Below, piece by piece: positions 8,484 through 17,413 of a stretch of DNA of 39,816 nt. A program made the translations under genes and the position numbers. The stretch lies in the NCBI GenBank assembly GCA_031551595.1, contig JAVBNK010000174.1, positions 1 to 39,816 of the forward strand, given 5' to 3'. This DNA comes from JAVBOW01 sp031551595. GTDB taxonomy: Bacteria; Bacteroidota; Bacteroidia; Bacteroidales; Rikenellaceae. Under the pieces are notes generated by a model. The model did no database searches. It was not told the origin of the DNA and saw only the letters and a list, made by a program, of their open reading frames with translations. The first letter of the stretch is position 1. Each line of letters begins with the position of its first letter.

Positions 8484-9962
8484 TTATAATTCGAACAGTA
8501 ATTGGGAATCGGGGATCGGGAGCTGGAGGTCGTCCCATGTGATGTTTTTCACGGCGGGCCAGGTGAGTTTCGTGTAGCCGAGCCGTTTGTAGAAGAAGTA
8601 CATCTGTCCTTCGCCGTAGAACTCCTTGCGGTATTCCTTTTCGAGGCGCTCCCTGACGGCGGTTTCATTGACCAGGGTGTTGTCGATGGAAGAATCCATG
8701 TTGCGTGCGATGCGGTAGGTGCGCAGCAGGTCCGTGCGGCCGCATTCGACGGCGATCAGGTACATTTCGGCCAGCCGCATCAGCGGCATATCGAGGTCGG
8801 CGGTGGTTTCCGTGTCGTTGAACTTGCGGAAGTAGTTGAACATACCGACCAGCGGCAGGGACTTCTCTTCCCACAGGCGGCCCTCGCGGACGATGCGGAT
8901 GTCGCCGGTGTGCAGGGACGATTCATAGGCCGTGGCGATCTTCGCCTTGTCCTGCGTATACGCCTCGTCGTAGTCGATGAAACGGGGCCTGAGGGTCGAG
9001 GTGGCGAGCGAGTTGTTCACCGCGAAGATATGTTCGGCCGGGAAGGTCATCTGCCCGTAACCGGCTTCGGTTTCGGTTCCCAGGGTGAATTTCGAAGAGC
9101 CGTCCTGGTTTTTCGCATCGATGACTTCCAGGGCGTATTGCAGGGCGGTCGCCTTTTGGTCTTTCATGCCGTCGAGGCCGCTCAGGAAGAGGTAGTAACG
9201 CGCTTTGGCGGCTTTCACGGCGTAGTAGTTGAACCGCACCTGGCGGAAATACTGGAAATCGTTCAGGGGGATGGTCGCGCCCTGCAGGTCGCCCGGCGAG
9301 TTGAGCTGCTTGTTGGAATAAGTAAGGATCGGGTCGCCTTCCAGCAGTTCTTCGGCCTGGTCGAGGTCGTCGATGATGTTGGCCAGCACCTCTTCATAGG
9401 TGAGCGCCAGCAATTTGTTCGGGTCTTTGGTCACTTCGCGCACATAGGGGATCGCCTTGTCGCCGGGAATGATGCGGTCGGGGACCGGGCTCCACAGCCG
9501 CAGCACCTCGAAATGCAGGAATGCACGCAGGCCCAGGGCTTCGCCCTTGACCAGCTCGTAATTGCCGTCGGTGAACAGGTCTTTCTTCTCGTCGATCCGG
9601 GCGAGCAGCGCGTTGAGGTTGGCGATGGTCTTGTAGTATTGCAGCCAGATGGTTTCCAGCAGGTCTTTGCTGACCGTCGAGGTGTAGTTGAACGCGGCCA
9701 GCGAGTTGAGCAGTTCATTGGTTTTGCCAGGCCGCAAGGTCCAGTGCTGCGCGATCATTTCGGGCAGGTCGACGGTGGTGTTGCGTCCGTAGAGCTCCGG
9801 GGTGGCCATGCGGATATAGGCGCCCGTGAGCACGCCCTGGAAGCCCTGCTGGGTTTCGAAGGCGTCTTTTTCACGCATTTCGAGTGCAGGATTGATGTCG
9901 AGCCAGCCGTTGCACGAGGAAAATGCCAGTATCGACGCGATTATGCCATATATCTTTTTCAT
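8484..9962 (-). CDS. SusD/RagB family nutrient-binding lipoprotein
   Basis: A protein of 492 residues. The lipoprotein signal ends at Cys17 (LAFSSC) and is followed by NGWLDINP, the common SusD N-terminal motif. TPR-like helices follow. The block GEALGLRAFLHFEVLRLWSPVP (about 145-166) matches the conserved SusD core, and MPLMRLAEMYLIAVECG and KEYRKEFYGEGQMYFFYKRLG match the C-terminal signature. SusD proteins form a lid on the extracellular face of the SusC barrel and bind the ligand before import. It starts 18 bp after the susC stop, the usual pairing. The binding-site residues that would tell glycan from peptide are not conserved enough to judge by eye. Confidence 0.95.
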   Translation of the reverse strand: MKKIYGIIASILAFSSCNGWLDINPALEMREKDAFETQQGFQGVLTGAYIRMATPELYGRNTTVDLPEMIAQHWTLRPGKTNELLNSLAAFNYTSTVSKDLLETIWLQYYKTIANLNALLARIDEKKDLFTDGNYELVKGEALGLRAFLHFEVLRLWSPVPDRIIPGDKAIPYVREVTKDPNKLLALTYEEVLANIIDDLDQAEELLEGDPILTYSNKQLNSPGDLQGATIPLNDFQYFRQVRFNYYAVKAAKARYYLFLSGLDGMKDQKATALQYALEVIDAKNQDGSSKFTLGTETEAGYGQMTFPAEHIFAVNNSLATSTLRPRFIDYDEAYTQDKAKIATAYESSLHTGDIRIVREGRLWEEKSLPLVGMFNYFRKFNDTETTADLDMPLMRLAEMYLIAVECGRTDLLRTYRIARNMDSSIDNTLVNETAVRERLEKEYRKEFYGEGQMYFFYKRLGYTKLTWPAVKNITWDDLQLPIPDSQLLFEL

Positions 9963-9980
9963 CTCTGTTCTTTTTTTGGA

Positions 9981-12900
9981 TTAAAACCGGGTGGACAACG
10001 AGAATGAGTATTTCCGTGCGAAAGGATAGCTCGTACCGCGTTCGCGCCGGATCGTCGAGAGATAGAACACCTCGTCCGCCACGCCCGACACGGTCAGGTA
10101 CTCCATGAACCCGATGTGGCGCCGGAGCCATTCCGTGTTGAACTCGTAGGTCAGGTTCATGGAACTCAACCGCAGCGAGTTTTCCCGCATCACGAAGCGC
10201 GAGGAGGCGTACGTTTCGTTGAAATCGGCGATGTTCTTGAAGTAAGCCTGATCCCCCGGGTTCCGCCAGCGGTCGTGCAACGCCCTTCGGTCGAGGTTGT
10301 TCCAGGGATTCTGGACGCCCACGCGCGAATTGCTGATGTTCTCCACCCGGTCGACCAGGGTCTGGTTGTAGGTGTCCGCGCCGAGGCTGTAGGCGAAGGT
10401 CGCGTTGAGCGTAAGCCCCTTCCAGCGCAACAGGGTCCTCAGGTTGCCGTGGAGTTTGGGTTCGCTCACGCCGCAAGGCACTTTGTCTTCGGCGCTCCAG
10501 GTGGTGGTACGCTCGCCGTAACGGGTCAGGAAAATCTCGTTGCCCGTCGCGGGGTCGATCCCCAGCGACCGGACCACATAGATGGTCCTCATCGATTCCC
10601 CCTGCTTATACAGGAAACTCGGATTGGAGCCGTTTTCCTCCATCAACTCCTTGTTGAGGAATTCCAGCGCGTTGGAGATCTTCAGGATCTTGTTCCGGTT
10701 CAGGACCAGCGCCCCGCCCCCCGACCAGGTGAAGCCGCGCGGATTCCGGATCACGTACCAGTTGACGTTCGCCTCGATCCCCCGGTTGCGCACTTCGCCG
10801 ACGTTGGCTTTGTAGCTGGGGACGCCGGCCGCCGTGGGCAAGTTGATGTCGGCCAGCAGGTCCTGGGTCTTTTTGTCGTAGAAATCCACGGTCAGGCTCA
10901 GCCGGCGGTCGAAAAGGATCGCTTCCAGGCCGGCGTTGGCCTGCTCGGTTTTCTGCCATCCCAGGTCGGGGTTGCCCAGTGCGACCATGTAGGAGCCGTT
11001 CCAGAACTTATAGCCCTCTTTGAGGAAATAACGGTAGGTGGTAAGGGCCTGGTAGGGGTTGAATTCCTGCGAACCGGTGGTTCCGTACGAGAACCTCAGG
11101 CGCAGGCTGTTGACCGCAGCCACATTCCTGAAGAACGCCTCGTGGTGCAGGTTCCATCCCAAGCCGGCTGACCAGAAGGGTGCGGTGCGGTTGCCGGCGC
11201 CGAATTTGGACGATCCTTCGATCTTGCCCGAGAAATCGGCGAAATAGCGGCGGTCGTAGGTGTAGTTGACGTTGAAGGTCGAGCCCAGGCGGCGCGAATG
11301 CCCTTCGGTGCTGGTCGGCTTGCCTTCGGGGGGATAGTTGCCCGCCAGGCCGAGATTGATCATGTTGACGGCCGCATACCCCTTGCCGATGATCGAGTCG
11401 GCTTCCTCGCGGGTTTCGCCGACGTTGAAGTTCAGGCCGGTATAAAGCTGGTGGCGCCCGGCGAACGTTTTGCTGTAACTGAGCGTAAAGTCGCCTTCGA
11501 GCGAGAAATCATAGCCCGTCCCGTAGGTGTAGCTTCCGCGGAGTTTATAGTTCTCGCCGGAATATTCATCGGTTTCGAAGGAGGTGTGGTCGCGCGAAAG
11601 GTATTTGTCCGAGCGGCTTTCCTGTTTGGTGACCGCCACGCGTCCGCGCACGAACAGGTCGGGGGTGATATTCCATTCCACGGCGAAATTGTTCCGGATG
11701 TTGGTATAGCTTCCGTCGTCGCGATAGGGCAGGGTGGCGTTCCAGAGCGGATTGCCCACCTGCTTGGGCGAACCTCCGGCGTAGGGCGACACGAGGATCT
11801 TTTTGAGATTCCCCTCGTCGTCGTAAGGCGTGTAAATGGGGTTGGCCGAGGCGTAGTCCGAGAACGTGCCGTAAGGCGAATTGTAGTTCCTGTTGAACAG
11901 GATGGTCAGGTCGTTCTGGAACTTGACGTTCTTCACCTCGTACTGGAAGAACAGGTTGCCGGAGAAGGTATTGCGCGACGATTGCCTGATCACGCCGGCC
12001 ACATTGTTGTAAGCCGCGCCGGCCGAATAGCGGAAGTTGTCCGCACCGCCGTCCAGGGTGAGGCTGTGGCGGTTGCCGATGCCGGTGCGGACGGGATATT
12101 TGAGCCAGTAGGTATCTACCCCGCGCTCCACCTCGGCGAGCCGGAGGCTATACAGTTCCTGCAGCGACTGGTACGAATCATCGGGGGTCGTGGCCGGGGA
12201 GCCGTACAGGCCCGCCGCTTTTTCGTATTCGATCTTTTCGCGGGCGTTCATCAGGTTGTAGGAGGTCAGGTCGGGCGCCTCGACGCTCACGTCGCCGCGG
12301 TAGCGGATCTTGAGCTTGCCGGGTTCGGGCCGCTTCGTGGTGATCACCACCACCCCGTTGGCGCCACGCGCACCATAGAGCGCCGTGCCGCTGGCGTCCT
12401 TAAGCAGCGTGACGCTTTCGACCATCTCCCGGTCCATGTCCATCACCCGCTGCAACGTCACCTCGAAGCCGTCCAGGATGAACAGCGGCTGGTTCGCGGT
12501 GTTCCGGGCGTTGGTGTCGTCCTGCAGGTCGCGCACATTGACGTCCATGCTCGTCCGTCCGCGCATGGTGATGTCGGGCAGGCGGTTGGGGTCCGATCCG
12601 TAGGCCAGGTCGTCGGTGATGTTGAAGCTGGGGTCGAGGTTGCGGATCGCGCCCAGGAGGCCGTTGTTGCCTGCCGCCGCTATTTCTTTGGCGGTGAAGG
12701 TCGGGGCGACGCCGGTATTGCTTTCGCGGGGTTTGGTGAAGATACCCGTTACCACCACGTCGCTGATCTTTTCCCGGGCCTCGGCGAGGATCACCGACAA
12801 CTCGCGTTTGCCGGTGATGTCGATCTCCTGCGGCTCCATGCCCAGGAAAGAAACCTGCAGGATGCCGGACCCGGCTGGAACGTCGATCGCGAACCGGCCG

Positions 12901-13400
12901 TTGGCGTCGGTCGCCGTACCGCGTACGGTACCTTTGACGACCACGCTCGCCCCGGCCACGGGTTTTTTTCCCGCGTCGGTGACCGTGCCGGTGATCCGGA
13001 CGGCGGCGGGCCTTTGCGGTTGCTGCCCGGCGGCGGCTTCGGCCTTCCCGATCCCGATCACGCTTTCGCCGATCTTATAGGTGAATCCGTTTTTCGTGAG
13101 CACTTCGTCGAGCACCTCTTCGAGCGAGGCGTTTTTCAGCACGACGGTCACCGATACGTTCTCGGGGACCACGCCGTCGAAATAGACAAAATAATATCCG
13201 GTCTTGGTCTGAAGGTCATTCAGCACGGAGACCAACGATGTCTTCTGGTAGGACACGCTGAATTTCTGGGCCTGCGAATAGGTCGGTGCAGCGGTCAGCG
13301 TACCTATCGAACAAAGCAGGAGAACGACATTTACCCTCATGAAGAACAAGATTTTTTCCCATTTCCAGGAAAGGAAATGGTCATCGTTGAATTTTTTCAT
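9981..13400 (-). CDS. SusC/RagA TonB-dependent receptor with STN signalling domain
   Basis: A protein of 1139 residues, a full-length SusC. An extended N-terminus is followed by a signal peptide (near 21-44). An STN domain follows (about 46-118; FSVSYQKTSLVSVLNDLQ). A carboxypeptidase-D-like regulatory domain (about 135-207; ITGTVTDAGKKPVAGASVVVKG) comes next, then DVVVTG and the plug with its GRTSMDVNVRDLQDD region, and finally a 22-strand-type barrel ending RKYSFSLSTRF with a terminal Phe. It imports the substrate delivered by SusD using TonB energy. The STN domain implies trans-envelope signalling to the FecR/ECF pair encoded just upstream. The 90-bp gap to fecR holds two hairpins and a possible antisense RNA on the opposite strand. 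Confidence 0.96.
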   Translation of the reverse strand: MKKFNDDHFLSWKWEKILFFMRVNVVLLLCSIGTLTAAPTYSQAQKFSVSYQKTSLVSVLNDLQTKTGYYFVYFDGVVPENVSVTVVLKNASLEEVLDEVLTKNGFTYKIGESVIGIGKAEAAAGQQPQRPAAVRITGTVTDAGKKPVAGASVVVKGTVRGTATDANGRFAIDVPAGSGILQVSFLGMEPQEIDITGKRELSVILAEAREKISDVVVTGIFTKPRESNTGVAPTFTAKEIAAAGNNGLLGAIRNLDPSFNITDDLAYGSDPNRLPDITMRGRTSMDVNVRDLQDDTNARNTANQPLFILDGFEVTLQRVMDMDREMVESVTLLKDASGTALYGARGANGVVVITTKRPEPGKLKIRYRGDVSVEAPDLTSYNLMNAREKIEYEKAAGLYGSPATTPDDSYQSLQELYSLRLAEVERGVDTYWLKYPVRTGIGNRHSLTLDGGADNFRYSAGAAYNNVAGVIRQSSRNTFSGNLFFQYEVKNVKFQNDLTILFNRNYNSPYGTFSDYASANPIYTPYDDEGNLKKILVSPYAGGSPKQVGNPLWNATLPYRDDGSYTNIRNNFAVEWNITPDLFVRGRVAVTKQESRSDKYLSRDHTSFETDEYSGENYKLRGSYTYGTGYDFSLEGDFTLSYSKTFAGRHQLYTGLNFNVGETREEADSIIGKGYAAVNMINLGLAGNYPPEGKPTSTEGHSRRLGSTFNVNYTYDRRYFADFSGKIEGSSKFGAGNRTAPFWSAGLGWNLHHEAFFRNVAAVNSLRLRFSYGTTGSQEFNPYQALTTYRYFLKEGYKFWNGSYMVALGNPDLGWQKTEQANAGLEAILFDRRLSLTVDFYDKKTQDLLADINLPTAAGVPSYKANVGEVRNRGIEANVNWYVIRNPRGFTWSGGGALVLNRNKILKISNALEFLNKELMEENGSNPSFLYKQGESMRTIYVVRSLGIDPATGNEIFLTRYGERTTTWSAEDKVPCGVSEPKLHGNLRTLLRWKGLTLNATFAYSLGADTYNQTLVDRVENISNSRVGVQNPWNNLDRRALHDRWRNPGDQAYFKNIADFNETYASSRFVMRENSLRLSSMNLTYEFNTEWLRRHIGFMEYLTVSGVADEVFYLSTIRRERGTSYPFARKYSFSLSTRF

Positions 13401-13412
13401 ACCTTTGTGGTT

Positions 13413-13491
13413 AGGTTATTGTCCGGCGGCAATATGCTGCCGGGGAGTAAAATCGGCACGGAAAGATCTGGCCATCGTTCCGTGCTTTTTT
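13413..13491 (+). ncRNA. Candidate antisense small RNA opposite the susC leader
   Basis: On the plus strand an exact TAnnTTTG box (TACCTTTG, 13400-13407) overlaps the complement of the susC ATG. Transcription from it would begin near 13413. It would run through a 9-bp hairpin (13423-13443, one mismatch) and end at an 8-bp GCACGGAA/TTCCGTGC hairpin with a 14-nt loop (13456-13485), followed by TTTTTT (13486-13491). That is an independent unit of about 79 nt fully antisense to the fecR-susC spacer. The arrangement is the one known for DonS-type antisense RNAs in Bacteroides PULs, which repress the susC homologue. The -33 element is weak. The box also coincides with the susC start context, so chance is possible. 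Confidence 0.4.
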
Positions 13492-14665
13492 ATTTAATGG
13501 CCTTGACGGTCACCTTGTTGTCGTCGATGAGGAACCTTACCCTGCCCGATGTTTCGAGGATCTCGAATATGCCGGCGACTTCCGCCTGCACGGGCATGAT
13601 CCCCCTCAATACCATCTCTTTGGCCTGCGGGTCGGCGAACGTGTATTCCATGTCGTACCACCTGGCCAACTGGCGCATCACCTGCTCGAGCGTGTTGCCT
13701 TCGAAGACGAAAAGCCCGCTGCGCCACGAGGTGAGGTGGCCGGTGTTGACCTCCGCCGTGGAAAATTCCTCCGTGTCCGCGTCGAGGCGTGCCTGCTGGC
13801 CCGGCCTGAGGATCAGCTCCTCCCCGCCGCCCTGCGGCTGCAGGGCGATGCGGCCTTCGACCAGGGTCGTGAAGGTGGCTCCGTCGTTTGGGTAGGCGGA
13901 GACGTTGAACGACGTGCCCAGTACGCGGAGCTGTTGTCCGGGGGTTTCGACGATGAACGGCCTTGCGGGATCGCGGGTGACTTCGAAATAGGCCTCGCCT
14001 TCGAGGTAGATGCGCCGTTCGCCGCCAGTGAACACCGGGGGGAACCGCAGGCGCGAGTCGGAGTTGAGCCATACGCGGGTGCCGTCCTCCAGCACCAGGT
14101 CGAAACGCTCCCCGCGCGGGACGCAGAGGGTCCCGTATCGCCGGCCGGTTTCCTCCGGGACGGCGTCGGCCCGTTTTTCGATCACCAGGCTGCCGTCCTG
14201 GCGGAGCAGGGCCACGTCTTTCTGCTCCGAGATGCGGGCATTGCCGCCCGTGCGGTCGAGGACGATCTCCGTGCCGTCCGGCATGAAGAGCCTCACCTTA
14301 TCCTCGACGCGGGCGATCGTGTTCATCCGCGCACTGCCGGGGCCGTAAGTATATAACCATATTCCCCCGGCCGCCAGCAGAGGCATCACCACGGCGGCAG
14401 CCGTCCGCACGATCCGCCGCAGGGGAAGGGGGCGTTTGCTCTGCCTGCGGATCTGTTTCTCGATGCGGGCGTAGAGGCTGTCGAAATCGTAATCATAAGG
14501 TTCGTCGGATACGGAATCGATCACCGAAACGAATTTTTCTTCGATATAGATGCGCCCTTCGAAACTGTCGAATACCGATTTCAGGTAACGCAATTCTTCG
14601 AGGGTCATCAACCGGCTGTCGTCGCCGAGTTTGGCCAATAGGCTGTCTACGTACTCTTTTCGCAT
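13490..14665 (-). CDS. FecR-family anti-sigma factor
   Basis: A protein of 391 residues from this start (MRKEYVDSLL, the usual FecR opening). An ATG 11 codons upstream (14698) would add an atypical tail. The cytoplasmic part (about 1-90) holds helices that should bind the sigma factor. One transmembrane helix follows (TAAAVVMPLLAAGGIWLYTY). The periplasmic FecR domain has the signature RLRFPPVFTGGERRIYLEGEAYFEVTRD and then LRVLGTSFNVSAYP. The C-terminal DUF4974 domain (YTFADPQAKEMVLRGIMP...) contacts the STN domain of the receptor in this family. It lies 78 bp after the sigma gene and upstream of susC, the standard order. Confidence 0.93.
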   Translation of the reverse strand: MRKEYVDSLLAKLGDDSRLMTLEELRYLKSVFDSFEGRIYIEEKFVSVIDSVSDEPYDYDFDSLYARIEKQIRRQSKRPLPLRRIVRTAAAVVMPLLAAGGIWLYTYGPGSARMNTIARVEDKVRLFMPDGTEIVLDRTGGNARISEQKDVALLRQDGSLVIEKRADAVPEETGRRYGTLCVPRGERFDLVLEDGTRVWLNSDSRLRFPPVFTGGERRIYLEGEAYFEVTRDPARPFIVETPGQQLRVLGTSFNVSAYPNDGATFTTLVEGRIALQPQGGGEELILRPGQQARLDADTEEFSTAEVNTGHLTSWRSGLFVFEGNTLEQVMRQLARWYDMEYTFADPQAKEMVLRGIMPVQAEVAGIFEILETSGRVRFLIDDNKVTVKAIK

Positions 14666-14743
14666 GTTCGGGTGAGGTTCTATAATAGAATACGCCACGG
14701 GGGCGGGTTTGCCCCCATGCGAAAAGCGGCTTTTTTTGTTTTT

Positions 14744-15319
14744 TCAGGAAAAAAATTCGGATGTCGCCATCAGGATCACAACGTCGATGCTGTGGCCCAG
14801 CCTGTTGCGGATAAATTTCAGCGCTTTGCTGACCTGGTTCTCCACGGTGCTTTCCGAGATGTCGAGGTTTCGGGCGATCTCTTTATAGGACATCTGGCCG
14901 GAGAAATGCATGTCGAAGATCTGCCTGCATTTGGGCGGCAACCCCTCGGCCAGCGAGAAAAGGTATTTGCGGTAATCCTCGTTTTCGACGTTCTGGTCCA
15001 GGACGACATCTGCGAGCACACCCTGGCTGATACTGATTTCCAGATAGGTTTTATTCATTGTCCGGCGCCAGTAGGAGTAGACCTCATTGCGCGCCATCAC
15101 GTTCAGGTACCACGTCAGCGATCCTTCGGGATCGATGTTGGCCCGGTTGTCCCACAGTTTGACGAACACCTTCTGGAACAACTCCTCGGCCACGGACTGC
15201 GACGCGACCAGTTTGGTGATGATGCCCAATATCCTGAACTTATGGATATCATAAAGTTTGCGGAAAGCCTCGTGGCTCCCGTTGTTCAAATCACGTATGG
15301 TATTCGCTTCGTTCTGCAT
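14744..15319 (-). CDS. ECF sigma factor (sigma-70 family, Bacteroidota type)
   Basis: A protein of 191 residues. Sigma region 2 (about 20-90) includes AFRKLYDIHKFRILGIITKLV, AEELFQKVFVKLWDNR and LTWYLNVMARNEVYSYWRR. Region 4 (about 125-180) includes LPPKCRQIFDMHFSGQMSYKEIARNLDISESTVENQVSKALKFIR, the helix-turn-helix that reads the -35 site. It is the first gene of the operon and should drive the susC operon when FecR releases it. The C-terminus (VILMATSEFFS) is short and hydrophobic, as in many Bacteroidota family members. It is divergent from queA. Confidence 0.94.
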   Translation of the reverse strand: MQNEANTIRDLNNGSHEAFRKLYDIHKFRILGIITKLVASQSVAEELFQKVFVKLWDNRANIDPEGSLTWYLNVMARNEVYSYWRRTMNKTYLEISISQGVLADVVLDQNVENEDYRKYLFSLAEGLPPKCRQIFDMHFSGQMSYKEIARNLDISESTVENQVSKALKFIRNRLGHSIDVVILMATSEFFS

Positions 15320-15330
15320 CGGATCCGCGC

Positions 15331-15338
15331 CAAAAGTA
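15331..15338 (-). promoter_or_regulatory. -7 box before the ECF sigma gene
   Basis: On the minus strand this reads TACTTTTG, matching TAnnTTTG. It lies 11 bp upstream of the sigma-factor ATG, which implies a very short leader. No convincing -33 element was found. This suggests housekeeping rather than self-driven expression of the sigma gene. Confidence 0.4.
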
Positions 15339-15442
15339 ATAAGAGTTTTTTTATTTCCTTATCGAAATTTCCGGAGGCGCGAGTGAAACATTTTTGATTT
15401 TTCCACGTATATACAATAATCGCTTTCTTTTTTTGTGCATAG

Positions 15443-16492
15443 ATGAAATTATCCCAATACACTTATGAATTCTCGCCGGAGATGCTGGCGAAATACCCGG
15501 CGGAGATCCGCGACGAGTCGCGCCTGATGATTGTAAACCGCAAGACCGGGGAGATACAACACAAGGCATTCAGCGACATCATCGAATACTTCGGGCCGGA
15601 GGATGTGCTGATTTTCAACAACACGAAGGTATTCCCCGCACGCCTCTACGGCAACAAGGAGAAAACCGGCGCCGAGATCGAGATCTTCCTGCTGCGCGAG
15701 CTGAACCGCGACCTGCGGCTGTGGGACGTGCTGGTGGACCCCGCCCGCAAAATCCGCATCGGCAACAAGCTCTACTTCGGCGACGACGACCTGCTGGTGG
15801 CCGAGGTGATCGACAACACCACCTCGCGCGGGCGCACATTGCGCTTCCTGTTCGACGGCACCTACGACCAATTCAAGGAAACCCTTTACAAGATGGGCGA
15901 AACGCCGCTCCCGAAATGGGTGCGCACCAAGGTCGAGCCGCTCGACGAGGAGCGTTACCAGACGATCTTCGCCAAGCACGAAGGCGCCGTGGCCGCCCCG
16001 ACGGCCGGCCTGCACTTCAGCAAGCACCTCTTCAAGCGCAGGGAGATCAAGGGGGTGAACTGCGCCGAGATCACGCTGCCTGTAGGGCTTGGCAACTTCC
16101 GTACGGTGGATGTCGAGGACCTCACGAAGCATAAGATGGACTCCGAGCAGGCAGAGATCACCGACGACGCCGCCGAAGCGATCAACAACGCCCGGCGCAA
16201 AGGCCGCCGCGTGTGCGCCGTGGGGACGACCGTCATGCGTACGATCGAAAGTTCGGTGTCGACCGAAGGGCTGGTCAAGCCGTTCGAGGGATGGACCAAC
16301 AAATTTATCTTCATCCCGTACGATTTCAGCATCGCCGACTCGATGATCACCAATTTCCACCTGCCGTATTCGACGCAACTGATGATGGCCTGCGCGTTCG
16401 GCGGCTACGAAAATATCATGAAAGCCTACAAAACCGCAAGGGAAGAGAATTACCGTTTCGGCACCTACGGCGACGCCATGCTCATCCTCTGA
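15443..16492 (+). CDS. queA: QueA, S-adenosylmethionine:tRNA ribosyltransferase-isomerase
   Basis: A protein of 349 residues, the usual length. QueA transfers and rearranges the ribose of S-adenosylmethionine onto preQ1-modified tRNA to give epoxyqueuosine. Characteristic blocks: the N-terminal YPAEIRDESRLMIVNR, VLIFNNTKVFPARLYG, GETPLPKWV, YQTIFAKHEGAVAAPTAGLHFS, VNCAEITLPVGLGNFRTV, VCAVGTTVMRTIES and the C-terminal NFHLPYSTQLMMACAFGGYENIMKAYKTA. No other queuosine gene lies nearby. It is divergent from the ECF sigma gene. The ATG follows an AT-rich leader and no Shine-Dalgarno is seen. Confidence 0.97.
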   Translation: MKLSQYTYEFSPEMLAKYPAEIRDESRLMIVNRKTGEIQHKAFSDIIEYFGPEDVLIFNNTKVFPARLYGNKEKTGAEIEIFLLRELNRDLRLWDVLVDPARKIRIGNKLYFGDDDLLVAEVIDNTTSRGRTLRFLFDGTYDQFKETLYKMGETPLPKWVRTKVEPLDEERYQTIFAKHEGAVAAPTAGLHFSKHLFKRREIKGVNCAEITLPVGLGNFRTVDVEDLTKHKMDSEQAEITDDAAEAINNARRKGRRVCAVGTTVMRTIESSVSTEGLVKPFEGWTNKFIFIPYDFSIADSMITNFHLPYSTQLMMACAFGGYENIMKAYKTAREENYRFGTYGDAMLIL

Positions 16493-16523
16493 CCGGACCG
16501 GACCGCCGAAATTAATCCGGCCC

Positions 16524-16554
16524 GTTGGTTTTCCGCTAAAAATTAGTAAATTTG
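16524..16554 (+). promoter_or_regulatory. Promoter of the GT5 starch-synthase-like gene
   Basis: GTTG (16524-16527), a 19-bp spacer and TAAATTTG (16547-16554) match the Bacteroidota -33/-7 consensus. The box ends 43 bp before the ATG, so a leader of about 37 nt is predicted. Confidence 0.65.
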
Positions 16555-16597
16555 CAGGGTCGTTCGTGCGGCCGCGAGCACATACCACAACCAGTCG

Positions 16598-17413
16598 ATG
16601 AGCAATTCTAAGATTCTGTACGTCTGCCAGGAGATCACTCCCTATCTGCCCGATAGCGAGATGGGATTGCATTGCCGTATGCTGTCGCAGGCCATGCAGG
16701 AGCGGGGTGGCGACATCCGCACGTTCATGCCGCGCTGGGGCAACATCAACGAGCGGCGCAACCAGCTGCACGAGGTGATCCGCCTGTCGGGCATGAATCT
16801 GATCATCAACGATAACGACCACCAGCTGATCATCAAGGTGGCCTCGATCCCCGCGGCGAGGGTGCAGATCTACTTCATCGACAACGAGGATTACTTCAGC
16901 CGCAAGGCCACCACGGCCAATGCGGCGGGGGAGCCGTTCCCGGACAACGACGAGCGGGCGTTGTTTTTCGCCCGCGGCGTACTGGAAACGGTACGCAAAT
17001 TGCGTTGGTCTCCCGATGTGGTGCATTGCCACGGATGGTTTTCGTCGCTGATTCCCATTTATTTACGTAATACTTTCGCCGATGACCCGCTGTTCCGCGA
17101 CCTGAAGATCGTGGTGTCGTTGCACAACGACCGTTTCGGCACGCCGCTGGACGCCGGATTCGCCGCCAAGGTGGCCGAAGAAGGGGTCGAGGCAAAAAAA
17201 TTGGAAATAATCGCCGATCCGTCATACGAAAATGTGATGAAACTCGTTATTGATAATGCGGACGGCGTTGTGGTGGATACGGCAACGCCCGATGCGGTTG
17301 TGGCCGAGTATGCGAAACGCTCAGGGAAGCCGGTGCTGGACTATGCGCCGCGCGAAACGCCCGGATACCTGGACAAATACAAACAATTCTATGATGATTT
17401 GCTTAAAGCGTAG
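16598..17413 (+). CDS. Stand-alone GT5 N-terminal domain (glycogen/starch synthase-like)
   Basis: A protein of 271 residues that matches only the N-terminal (acceptor-side) Rossmann domain of glycogen/starch synthases: ILYVCQEITPYLPDSEMGLHCRMLSQAMQERGGDIRTFMPRWG, IYFIDNEDYFSRK and PDVVHCHGWFSSLIPIYLR. Full-length enzymes have about 480 residues and a second GT-B domain that binds ADP-glucose. That domain is absent here with no remnant downstream. This short form occurs widely in Bacteroidota next to a DUF4270 gene, so it is probably a conserved protein of its own and not a broken gene. Whether it has synthase activity is doubtful. Its last 20 bp overlap the DUF4270 start. Confidence 0.85.
   Translation: MSNSKILYVCQEITPYLPDSEMGLHCRMLSQAMQERGGDIRTFMPRWGNINERRNQLHEVIRLSGMNLIINDNDHQLIIKVASIPAARVQIYFIDNEDYFSRKATTANAAGEPFPDNDERALFFARGVLETVRKLRWSPDVVHCHGWFSSLIPIYLRNTFADDPLFRDLKIVVSLHNDRFGTPLDAGFAAKVAEEGVEAKKLEIIADPSYENVMKLVIDNADGVVVDTATPDAVVAEYAKRSGKPVLDYAPRETPGYLDKYKQFYDDLLKA

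Noticed and set aside
11298..13895. A long plus-strand open frame (about 865 codons) opposite susC and fecR.
   Set aside because: It is the antisense shadow of two well-supported genes in high-GC DNA; the translation is low-complexity and matches no family. Similar long antisense frames opposite susD, clpB and the DUF3857 genes were rejected for the same reason.
16598..17413. The GT5 gene as a truncated glycogen synthase pseudogene.
   Set aside because: It has a good promoter, no remnant of the second domain downstream, and the same short form recurs beside DUF4270 in the phylum.
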